Both the position numbers and the translations under genes were made by a program. From assembly GCA_012513735.1 (NCBI GenBank), contig JAAZBR010000182.1, positions 1 through 5,980 on the forward strand: DNA of 5,980 bases, given 5' to 3'. The stretch is from Clostridiales bacterium. GTDB lineage: Bacteria > Bacillota > Clostridia > Christensenellales > Aristaeellaceae. The notes under the pieces were generated by a model. The model was not told where the DNA came from and made no database searches. It worked only from the letters and a program-made list of their open reading frames with translations. Shown here piece by piece: positions 1 through 5,670 of the stretch (its first letter is position 1; the number at the start of each line of letters is the position of its first letter).

Positions 1-949
1 AGTGCTGCGGGCGCTGCGCCAGCAGGATGTGATCATTATCTACATCTCGCATAAGCTGCACGAAATCCCCGAAATCGCGGACACCGTTGCCGTGCTGCGG
101 GATGGATTGCTGGTGGGGCATGAACAGATGGCCGGCCTGACCAACGAGGACATGCTGCAGATGATGTTTGGCGAGATGGCGCACAAGCGGCGCCCCCAGG
201 ACGTGGTGCCGGGGCAGAACATCGTCATGTCGGTTCAAGGGTTGACACGCAAAGGCAAGTTTGAGGACATCTCTTTTGATTTGCGGGAAGCCGAGGTGCT
301 GGGCATTGCCGGCATGCTGGGCTCGGGCCGCACAGAGCTGCTCAAGTCCCTCTTTGGCGCCGATCCCTATGACAGCGGCCAGGTGACCATCCGGGACGTC
401 AGCGCCCCCAGGCACGCCTCGCCCATCTCCATGAAAAAGATGGGCCTTGGCCTGACGCCGGAGGATCGTAAGCAGGAAGGCCTGATCCTCATCCACTCTA
501 TCCGCGATAACCTGTGCTACGCCAGCATGGATCGTACGCGAAAGGGCTGGCTGGAAAACAAGAAGCAGCGCGCGGTGCTGGCGGACGAGCAGATTGACAA
601 GCTGCATATCAAGGTAGCCAGTGTACACAATTCTGTCAATTCGCTTTCAGGCGGCAACCAGCAGAAGGTGGTGGTGGGCAACTGGCTCAACACCCAGCCT
701 GCCATCATGCTGTACGATGAGCCGTCCAGAGGCATTGATGTGGCCGCCAAGCAGCAAATATTTGAAATCATGTGGGAACAGGCCAGGCAAGGCATATCCA
801 CCATCTTTGTATCGAGTGAATTGGAGGAGCTGCTGGAAACCTGCCACCGCATCCTGATTATGCGGCATGGCCGCATTGTCGGCGAGGTTGACCCGCAGAC
901 CACCGATGTAAAAACACTATATGCCCTGTGCATGGGAGGGGAAGCATGA
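1..949 (+). CDS. Sugar ABC transporter ATP-binding protein, RbsA/MglA type (5' end missing)
   Basis: This is the cytoplasmic ATPase that powers uptake of a monosaccharide-like substrate. Proteins of this class are about 500 residues with two fused nucleotide-binding domains; only the last 315 residues are present, so the first Walker A, signature and Walker B motifs lie upstream. The visible part opens just before the H-loop of domain 1 (ISHKL, residues 15-19). Domain 2 follows with a P-loop at 104-112 (GMLGSGRTE), a signature at 214-221 (SLSGGNQQ), a Walker B at 234-240 (AIMLYDE) and a D-loop at 244-246. The P-loop has Arg110 where Lys is normal, and the H-loop His is Ser272. This degeneracy of the second site is typical of the RbsA/MglA/XylG class, so it is not a sign of decay. 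The GTG at position 2 is almost certainly an internal Val. The stop overlaps the permease start (ATGA). The substrate cannot be told: ribose, galactose, rhamnose, xylose and others all fit. Confidence 0.95.
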   Translation, partial: VLRALRQQDVIIIYISHKLHEIPEIADTVAVLRDGLLVGHEQMAGLTNEDMLQMMFGEMAHKRRPQDVVPGQNIVMSVQGLTRKGKFEDISFDLREAEVLGIAGMLGSGRTELLKSLFGADPYDSGQVTIRDVSAPRHASPISMKKMGLGLTPEDRKQEGLILIHSIRDNLCYASMDRTRKGWLENKKQRAVLADEQIDKLHIKVASVHNSVNSLSGGNQQKVVVGNWLNTQPAIMLYDEPSRGIDVAAKQQIFEIMWEQARQGISTIFVSSELEELLETCHRILIMRHGRIVGEVDPQTTDVKTLYALCMGGEA

Positions 950-1953
950 GCCTGAATTTTTTCCGGGAGCTGAACGCCAAAAAAGTTCGCGATTATATGT
1001 TTGACCATGTGGTGGAGCTGATCCTGATCGTGCTCATCCTGGTCATGGGCAATGTATCGAGTACCTTCAACACCATGGCCAACTGGCTCAACATCTTCCG
1101 CAATATGTCCATGAAGGGTTTGATTGCCTTTGGCATGACCATGGTGATCATCTCCGGCCAGATCGACCTGTCCGTCGGCTCCACTGTGGCCATTTCAGGC
1201 GTGATCGTGGCCCGGGTCTGCCGGGATCTGCCTGACATGATGGGCATTTCCGTCGACCTGGCCTGCGTCATAGGCATTGTGCTGTCCTTCCTGCTGGCCA
1301 TCATCATGGGTGTCATGCATGGTTACGCCCAGCACAAGTTTGGTATGCCGGCTTTTATCGTTACCCTGGCTTCCCAAAACCTGCTGTATGGGCTGGCCGG
1401 CATGCTTTCGGGCGGTTTTCCCATTGCCAATACCTTTCCCCAGTGGTTCACCGTGCTGGGCACCGGCAAGATTGGCGGTGTCAGCGGCTTCCCGGTGCCT
1501 GCGCTGATCCTGTTCATCTTTTTTGTCATCATGTTCTTTATCATTCGCTACACCACCACGGGCCGTTCCATGTACGCCATCGGCGGCAACCAGGAATCGG
1601 CGCGGCTGTCGGGCATCAATGTGCTGAGCACCAAGATTTTCGCCTTTGCCAGCGTGCAGGTGATGTGCGTGCTGGCAGGGTTTATCAACTCGGCCCAGGT
1701 GCTCAGCGGCTCCTACAGCTTTGGCAGGGGCTGGGAGGTGGATGTGATCTCCGCCGTGGTCATTGGCGGCACCAGCATGGCCGGCGGCATCGGCAAGATG
1801 TGGGGCACCATGGTGGGCATCATCTTCCTGGGGGTCATCATCAACTCCATGACCATCCTGAACGTCAGCACCTACGCCCAATATGTGGTGCGCGCGATTT
1901 TCATGTCCATTGCGGTGCTGGTTGCCACCTACCAGGCCAAAAAGAAAGCGTAA
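946..1953 (+). CDS. Sugar ABC transporter permease (BPD_transp_2 family)
   Basis: This is the membrane subunit that forms the channel for the ATPase encoded just upstream. The protein is 335 residues, the normal length for RbsC/MglC/XylH-like permeases, and it is strongly hydrophobic, with a first membrane segment near residues 22-35 and others along its length. Family hallmarks are the IDLSVGS motif at 73-79 and the cytoplasmic coupling-loop motif AIGGN at 211-215 followed by ARLSGI at 219-224. The C-terminus ends in a basic tail (KKKA). I chose the ATG at 946 because GGGAGGGG at 934-941 precedes it and it overlaps the upstream stop by four bases, implying translational coupling. An in-frame GTG at 928 lies upstream of that ribosome binding site and is unlikely to be used. 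It is apparently the last gene of its operon, because a stem-loop follows within 20 bases. The family is certain; the transported sugar is unknown. Confidence 0.95.
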   Translation: MSLNFFRELNAKKVRDYMFDHVVELILIVLILVMGNVSSTFNTMANWLNIFRNMSMKGLIAFGMTMVIISGQIDLSVGSTVAISGVIVARVCRDLPDMMGISVDLACVIGIVLSFLLAIIMGVMHGYAQHKFGMPAFIVTLASQNLLYGLAGMLSGGFPIANTFPQWFTVLGTGKIGGVSGFPVPALILFIFFVIMFFIIRYTTTGRSMYAIGGNQESARLSGINVLSTKIFAFASVQVMCVLAGFINSAQVLSGSYSFGRGWEVDVISAVVIGGTSMAGGIGKMWGTMVGIIFLGVIINSMTILNVSTYAQYVVRAIFMSIAVLVATYQAKKKA

Positions 1954-1969
1954 ACGAAAGGGACATTTG

Positions 1970-2000
1970 AGGGGCTGTAGCTTTTCGCTGCAGCCCCTTT
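1970..2000 (+). terminator. Stem-loop terminator between convergent genes
   Basis: Bases 1970-1981 can pair with 1987-1998, giving a 12-bp stem with one G-T wobble (1978/1990) and a five-base loop TTTTC. The core is GGGGCTG against CAGCCCC. On the plus strand only TTT follows, so the U-tract is short. It starts 16 bases after the permease stop and 32 bases beyond the stop of the minus-strand reductase. It could therefore serve both transcripts; the minus-strand side runs into a T-containing but interrupted tract. The hairpin is clear, while termination strength is inferred. Confidence 0.75.
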
Positions 2001-2030
2001 GCCTGGTTGCTATGTCCTGAGCCTGTGCCT

Positions 2031-3686
2031 TTAACTGTGGGTGTAGTCGTAGAACCACGCGCCGCCGGGGTACAGCCGCACATCGGTGAACCCCAGGCTG
2101 CGCAGCATGCCTTCCGCCGTATGGGCGCGCACGCCCACCGCGCAGAAGACCACCGTGGGCTTGTTCCTGTCCAACTCCTGGTAACGCTGGCGCAGCTCGC
2201 CCAGGGGGATGTTGATGGCGCCGGGAATAGCGAATTCCTCTGCTTCATATGTCTCCTGCACATCCAACACCTGAAGATTCGGTTCCTTTTCCAGGGCATC
2301 CCAGGGGGCAAAGGCGGTGTGCCCGGCCAGCAGGTTGCCGGCCATGAAGCCGGCCATGTTCACCGGATCCTTGGCGGAGGAATAAGGCGGGGCATAGGCC
2401 AGCTCCAGTTCCTCCAGGGCCTGCACGGAGGCGCCCAGGCGGATGGCGGTGGCCAGGGTGTCGATGCGCTTGTCTACCCCCTGCTGCCCCACGATCTGGG
2501 CGCCATAGATCTGCTGGCCGTCCGCTGAAAACAACAGCTTCAGCATCATGCGGGTGGCGCCGGGGTAATAGCCGGCGTGGTCATTCTGGGACACATACAC
2601 CCGGTGATAGTCCTTGTGCAACGTTAAGCCCCGACGCTGCAGCGCCTTCTCGTTGGCGCCCGTGGTGGCCGCCGTCAGCTCGAACACCCGGGCCACCGAG
2701 GTGCCCAGGCTGCCCCGGTACTGGCTGTCCAGGCCCGCAATGTTGTCTGCCGCAATGCGGCCCTGCTTGTTGGCCGGGCCGGCCAGGGGGATCATGGTAT
2801 CGTCGCCGGATACCAGGTCCTTCACCTGCACCACGTCGCCCACGGCGTAGATATTTGGGTCGGAGGTCTGCATGCGGCTGTTGACTACGATGCCACCCCG
2901 GGGGTTGGTGTCCAGGCCGGCCTCTTTGGCAATCTGTCCGTTGGGCCGCACGCCGATGGCCAGTATGACCAATTGGGCCGACAACTGCTTGCCGCTCTTC
3001 AGGCGGATGGTCACCCGGTCGCCGGTATCCTGAAAGCTGTCCACCGCGTCGTTCAGGGTCAGCTCCACGCCCTTGGCCTTCAGTTCCTTTTCCAGCAGCA
3101 GCGCCATTTCCCGGTCCAGGGGAGCCATCACCTGGTCCATGGCCTCGATGAGGCTGACCTGCAGCCCCAGGTGGCGCAGGTTCTCCGCCATTTCCAGGCC
3201 GATGAAACCGCCGCCGATGACGGCCGTCCGGGTGATGCTGCCATCCTGCAGCAGCTTTTTCACGGCGTCGGCGTCCGGCACCGTCCACATCTGACGGATG
3301 CGGGGGCTGTCGATGCCCGGGATGGGCGGGCGCAGGGGGCTGGAGCCGGTGGCGATAACCACCTTGTCATAGGGGAGCTGATAGGTTTCGCCGGTATCGG
3401 TGCGCCGCACGGTGATGGTCTGCCGGCTTCGGTCGATGGATACGGCCTCGCTGAACACCCGCACGTCGATGTTGAAGCGGGCCTGCATGTCCTCGGGGGT
3501 AAACAGCAGCAGCTCCTCCCGGGGTTCGATGACGCCGCCGATGTGATAGGGCAGCCCGCAGTTGGCAAAGGAAATATAGGGCCCCCGCTCCAGCATGATG
3601 ATTTGGGCCTGCTCGTCCAGTCTGCGCAGCCGCGCCGCTGCGCTGGCGCCGCCTGCTACGCCGCCGATAATAACAATGTTGGTCAC
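2031..3686 (-). CDS. CoA-disulfide reductase with C-terminal rhodanese domain (CoADR-Rhd)
   Basis: This is a flavoprotein of the pyridine nucleotide-disulfide reductase class, 551 residues. Family members reduce CoA disulfide, CoA persulfide or polysulfide with NAD(P)H in the cytoplasm. The order is: FAD-binding glycine motif at 8-13 (GGVAGG); SFANC at 39-43, whose Cys43 matches the single redox cysteine of CoADR; ATGS at 112-115; NAD(P)H motif GGGFIG at 158-163; second FAD motif with Gly283-Asp284; a dimer-face YAPPYS at 431-436, which fits the catalytic-tyrosine region of CoADR; then a rhodanese domain at about 470-551. The rhodanese loop CAVGVR at 515-520 keeps its active cysteine (Cys515), so both halves look functional. 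Glu181 at the end of the second beta strand hints at NADH preference (inference). The start is GTG, supported by GGAGG (minus strand, plus 3698-3702) 11 bases ahead. It stands alone on its strand. Substrate choice (CoA disulfide versus persulfide/polysulfide) cannot be settled from sequence alone. Confidence 0.95.
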   Translation of the reverse strand: MTNIVIIGGVAGGASAAARLRRLDEQAQIIMLERGPYISFANCGLPYHIGGVIEPREELLLFTPEDMQARFNIDVRVFSEAVSIDRSRQTITVRRTDTGETYQLPYDKVVIATGSSPLRPPIPGIDSPRIRQMWTVPDADAVKKLLQDGSITRTAVIGGGFIGLEMAENLRHLGLQVSLIEAMDQVMAPLDREMALLLEKELKAKGVELTLNDAVDSFQDTGDRVTIRLKSGKQLSAQLVILAIGVRPNGQIAKEAGLDTNPRGGIVVNSRMQTSDPNIYAVGDVVQVKDLVSGDDTMIPLAGPANKQGRIAADNIAGLDSQYRGSLGTSVARVFELTAATTGANEKALQRRGLTLHKDYHRVYVSQNDHAGYYPGATRMMLKLLFSADGQQIYGAQIVGQQGVDKRIDTLATAIRLGASVQALEELELAYAPPYSSAKDPVNMAGFMAGNLLAGHTAFAPWDALEKEPNLQVLDVQETYEAEEFAIPGAINIPLGELRQRYQELDRNKPTVVFCAVGVRAHTAEGMLRSLGFTDVRLYPGGAWFYDYTHS

Positions 3687-3724
3687 TTGCTCTTTCGCCT
3701 CCGAATCATTGATGGGACAGGAAG

Positions 3725-3751
3725 AATATACCCAAGAGGGGCCTGGGTAAA
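3725..3751 (-). promoter_or_regulatory. Candidate promoter for the CoADR-rhodanese gene
   Basis: Reading the minus strand, TTTACC (plus 3746-3751, four of six matches to TTGACA) is followed after 15 bases by TATATT (plus 3725-3730, five of six matches to TATAAT). This would give a leader of about 30 bases before the GTG start at 3686. The spacing is shorter than the ideal 17, so this is only a candidate. Confidence 0.35.
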
Positions 3752-3827
3752 CGAAATGCCTGCCCGTGCCCCCGATGCGGGAAGGGAGAACCGGCGGAAC
3801 CCTTTATGTAACATTTGCCCGTCCTGC

Positions 3828-3856
3828 TTGACGCCGCAAAGGGGAGAGGCTATGCT
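3828..3856 (+). promoter_or_regulatory. Candidate promoter for the peptidoglycan-binding protein gene
   Basis: TTGACG at 3828-3833 (five of six) is separated by exactly 17 bases from TATGCT at 3851-3856 (four of six). Transcription would begin near 3863. The -10 hexamer overlaps the in-frame ATG at 3852, so a transcript from here would lack that ATG. That supports the downstream GTG at 3891 as the real start. The matches were found by eye. Confidence 0.45.
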
Positions 3857-3878
3857 GATTTTGAAGGATGATCACAAA

Positions 3879-3884
3879 AGGAGG
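3879..3884 (+). promoter_or_regulatory. Ribosome binding site AGGAGG that decides a GTG start
   Basis: A full AGGAGG lies six bases before the GTG at 3891, which is ideal spacing. The competing in-frame ATG at 3852 has a weaker GGGGAG (3841-3846) in front of it. Confidence 0.75.
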
Positions 3885-3890
3885 CCGTGT

Positions 3891-4682
3891 GTGAGCGCAA
3901 GAAGACTGTTCAGCCTGCTGCTTTGCCTGCTGCTGGCCCTGCCGGCTCCGGGGCTGGGGGAGGCCGCCTCCGGCTTTCCGCCGGAGGAGCTGGCCAAGTA
4001 CCGGCTGCTGAAGCCCGGCACCACCGATTCCGCCGTGGCTGCGTTGAAGCAGCGGCTGTACGAGCTGGGCTATTACCGCAACCCGGTGGTCAACAACCGC
4101 TATACCGAGGACACTGCCCGCTACATCAAGGAGTTTCAGCAGGTCAACGGCCTGCCTGAGGACGGCATCGCCACTCCCGAACTGCAGGCGCTGTTCTATT
4201 CCGACCAGGCGCTGCCCAAGCCCACGGCGACACCCAGGCCCACGGCTACTCCCCGCCCCACCGCCACGCCTGCGCCTACGGCGACACCTGCGCCCGAGCC
4301 CACCCCCTATGCGGAGCCGGCGCTGCCTTTGGTGCTGGGGGAAAATGCCTATGTGCACCGGCAGGGAGAGCGCCTGTGGTTCAACCCCCAGGTGCTGAAC
4401 CTCAGCCGCACCAGGGCCGTGGCCGGTTTTTCCCTGGCCTTTTACTGCCGGGACGCCGAGGGTGTGGCGCTGGTGCGGGAGGGGAACGGCCTGTATCAGC
4501 AGGCTGACTTCAATGTGCCCGTGCCCCCGGAGGGCCAGGCCTTCACCGGCGAGACCGCGCTGACCGGCTACACCGGCGTAAAGCAGATACTGGCCGCCAT
4601 CACCGCCATCCGGCTGGAGGACGGCAGCGTGCTGCCGGTGCCCGAAAACGAGCGGGTGTTCTGGTGCTGGACGGCGGAATAA
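3891..4682 (+). CDS. Exported protein: peptidoglycan-binding domain, Pro-Thr linker, unknown C-terminal domain
   Basis: The protein is 263 residues from the GTG start. A signal peptide covers about residues 1-26: Arg4-Arg5, a Leu-rich core at 6-17, and a plausible cleavage site near 24-26. Residues about 37-103 match a PG_binding_1-type repeat (PF01471): GTTDSAVAALKQRLYELGYY, then YTEDTARYIKEFQQVNGLPEDG, where the Leu-Gly-Tyr, Phe-Gln and Asp-Gly positions are characteristic. Such domains usually hold a protein on peptidoglycan. Residues 110-139 are five six-residue Pro-Thr units, probably a wall-spanning spacer. Residues about 144-263 form a compact, beta-looking domain that I do not recognise. 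No catalytic motif, sortase signal or C-terminal membrane segment is visible. Starting at ATG 3852 would add 13 residues, but the promoter and ribosome binding site favour 3891. A secreted wall-associated role is an inference; the specific function is unknown. Confidence 0.85.
   Translation: MSARRLFSLLLCLLLALPAPGLGEAASGFPPEELAKYRLLKPGTTDSAVAALKQRLYELGYYRNPVVNNRYTEDTARYIKEFQQVNGLPEDGIATPELQALFYSDQALPKPTATPRPTATPRPTATPAPTATPAPEPTPYAEPALPLVLGENAYVHRQGERLWFNPQVLNLSRTRAVAGFSLAFYCRDAEGVALVREGNGLYQQADFNVPVPPEGQAFTGETALTGYTGVKQILAAITAIRLEDGSVLPVPENERVFWCWTAE
4218..4307 (+). repeat. In-frame tandem repeat coding a Pro-Thr linker
   Basis: There are five consecutive 18-base units coding KPTATP, RPTATP, RPTATP, APTATP and APEPTP. 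The last unit is diverged, and third codon positions vary between units, so the array is not a fresh perfect duplication. Copy number could change between strains. Such linkers usually act as extended spacers through the cell wall. Confidence 0.9.
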
Positions 4683-4694
4683 CCCCGGGGGAAT

Positions 4695-4741
4695 CTGCCC
4701 CGTCCACCCGGCGCTGCCTTCCGCTTTGCAAGGGGCAGCGC
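4695..4741 (+). promoter_or_regulatory. Competing hairpins ahead of the phosphorylase gene
   Basis: GCGCTGCC at 4711-4718 pairs perfectly with GGCAGCGC at 4734-4741. CTGCCCC at 4695-4701 can instead pair with GGGGCAG at 4732-4738, so the two stems exclude each other. GCGCTGCC also recurs at 4738-4745, just before the ribosome binding site AAAGGAG at 4747-4753. No U-tract follows, so this is not a standard terminator. It may affect mRNA stability or translation, or be a chance result of GC-rich DNA. Confidence 0.35.
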
Positions 4742-4758
4742 TGCCGAAAGGAGCCCCA

Positions 4759-5526
4759 ATGATCACATCCAGCTTCGATCCCCATAGCCCGGCCGTCTTT
4801 GGCCCGGAGGGGCTGTATCCAGCGCCCCCCAAGCCGCTGTGCGAGGTGATGATCATCACCTTCTCCAAAACGGTGCTGGATCATGCCCTGCAGCACTTCA
4901 ACTGCCGGCAGATCGCCTTTTTGCCCGGGCTGAACGGCGGCATGCCCATCTATGGCCTGAACCACGAAGGGCACACCATCGGCTTTGTGATGAGTCCCAT
5001 CACCGCCCCCGTGGCCGGCATGACCATCGAGGACTGCGCCCATATAACCGGCGCCAGGCGCTTTGTGCTGTTTGGAAGCTGCGGGGCGCTGGATGCCTCC
5101 CTCACCGAGGGGCGGCTGATCGTGCCCACCCACAGCTACCGGGACGAAGGGCTGAGCTACCACTACGCCCCGGCGGCGGAGTTTATTGAGGTCAAAAACG
5201 CGCCCCGGGTGGCCGCCATCCTGCAAGAACTTGATATCCCCCATGTTCAAGGCAGGGTGTGGACCACCGACGCCATCTACCGGGAAACCCGGGACAATGT
5301 AAAGAGGCGGCGGCAGCAGGGCTGCATCGCGGTGGATATGGAGTGCAGCGGCCTGCAGGCCCTGTGCGATTTCCGCGGCTTTGAGTACTACACCTTCTTC
5401 TACACCGGCGATCTGCTGGACGCCCCGGCCTGGGAGGCCCGCATACTGGCCAACGAGCGGGAGAGGGACCACCAGCTCACCAACTTCCTGGTGGCGCTGG
5501 AGATTGCCGTCCGGGTGGCGGGCTGA
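4759..5526 (+). CDS. Nucleoside phosphorylase-like protein (PNP_UDP family)
   Basis: The protein is 255 residues, close to the usual 230-260 for this family, which splits nucleosides to base and sugar-1-phosphate in cytoplasmic salvage. Supporting motifs in order: GSCGALD at 106-112 (family loop normally GS/TxGAL); PTHSYRDEGLSYHY at 123-136, very like the RDEGTSYHY signature of uridine/purine phosphorylases; TTDAIYRET at 169-177; VDMECSGL at 192-199, with the Met-Glu pair that binds ribose; and Asp218 in a TGDLL segment near the base-binding region. The first 80 residues diverge: I cannot find the GDPxR phosphate motif, and 78-88 (SPITAPVAGMT) replaces the usual Gly-rich segment. The substrate, and even phosphorolysis itself, is therefore open. 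The ATG at 4759 has AAAGGAG five bases upstream; an in-frame TTG at 4726 lies before that site and is rejected. It follows the wall-protein gene by 76 bases, so cotranscription is possible, but no functional link is evident. Confidence 0.88.
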   Translation: MITSSFDPHSPAVFGPEGLYPAPPKPLCEVMIITFSKTVLDHALQHFNCRQIAFLPGLNGGMPIYGLNHEGHTIGFVMSPITAPVAGMTIEDCAHITGARRFVLFGSCGALDASLTEGRLIVPTHSYRDEGLSYHYAPAAEFIEVKNAPRVAAILQELDIPHVQGRVWTTDAIYRETRDNVKRRRQQGCIAVDMECSGLQALCDFRGFEYYTFFYTGDLLDAPAWEARILANERERDHQLTNFLVALEIAVRVAG

Positions 5527-5574
5527 CCGGTTGTAAAAGGCGAACGCCGGCTTTGTAAAACCTTCGTCCGTTCT
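5527..5574 (+). other. Short intergenic stretch with a TTGTAAAA direct repeat
   Basis: No gene is visible here. TTGTAAAA occurs at 5531-5538 and again at 5553-5560, 22 bases apart (about two helical turns), just upstream of the -35 box of the next promoter. It could be an operator or activator site, but the motif is short and AT-rich, so chance is quite possible. A small GGC/GCC stem between the copies is too weak to call a terminator. Confidence 0.3.
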
Positions 5575-5603
5575 TTGACAAGCAGGGTATAAATTGGTAA
5601 AAT
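5575..5603 (+). promoter_or_regulatory. Strong housekeeping-type promoter for the Cys-rich secreted protein gene
   Basis: TTGACA at 5575-5580 is a perfect -35. Exactly 17 bases later comes TAAAAT at 5598-5603, five of six matches to TATAAT. Transcription would start near 5610, leaving a leader of about 60 bases before the ATG at 5671. This is the best promoter match in the window, and it indicates that the last gene has its own transcription unit. Confidence 0.8.
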
Positions 5604-5653
5604 ACCACTACCCGATTTTATGGTTTTGAAAGCCCAAGAGAATTAATAGAAAT

Positions 5654-5659
5654 AAGGAG
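5654..5659 (+). promoter_or_regulatory. Ribosome binding site AAGGAG that decides between two ATG starts
   Basis: AAGGAG ends two bases before the ATG at 5662, which is too close, and 11 bases before the in-frame ATG at 5671, which is workable. The latter is preferred; both give the same signal peptide apart from three residues. Confidence 0.65.
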
Positions 5660-5670
5660 TGATGAAACGC

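Noticed and set aside
104..337. Loss of ATPase function from the missing P-loop Lys and H-loop His in the second ABC domain
   Set aside because: These substitutions are normal for the second domain of RbsA/MglA-class ATPases, so they do not indicate a broken gene.
1195..2058. Long open frame on the minus strand across the permease gene
   Set aside because: It is antisense to a clear membrane protein gene. Its translation is rich in His, Gly and Gln with no family motifs, as expected for a shadow in GC-rich DNA.
3782..3814. AAGGG/CCCTT inverted repeat (3782-3804) and ATGTAACAT palindrome (3806-3814) in the divergent region
   Set aside because: The arms are only five and four base pairs with no match to a known operator that I can name; they are expected by chance.
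2973..3890. Plus-strand open frame running through the reductase gene into the wall-protein gene
   Set aside because: The upstream part is antisense to the CoADR reading frame and has no family motif. A signal peptide and ribosome binding site mark the true start at 3891.
3804..5472. Two long minus-strand open frames opposite the wall-protein and phosphorylase genes
   Set aside because: They are low-complexity, Gly/Gln/Arg-rich translations without ribosome binding sites, and both plus-strand genes have recognisable domains.
5536..5560. Terminator after the phosphorylase gene
   Set aside because: The only stem is about three base pairs (GGC/GCC) followed by CTTTG rather than a T-run. It is too weak to support.
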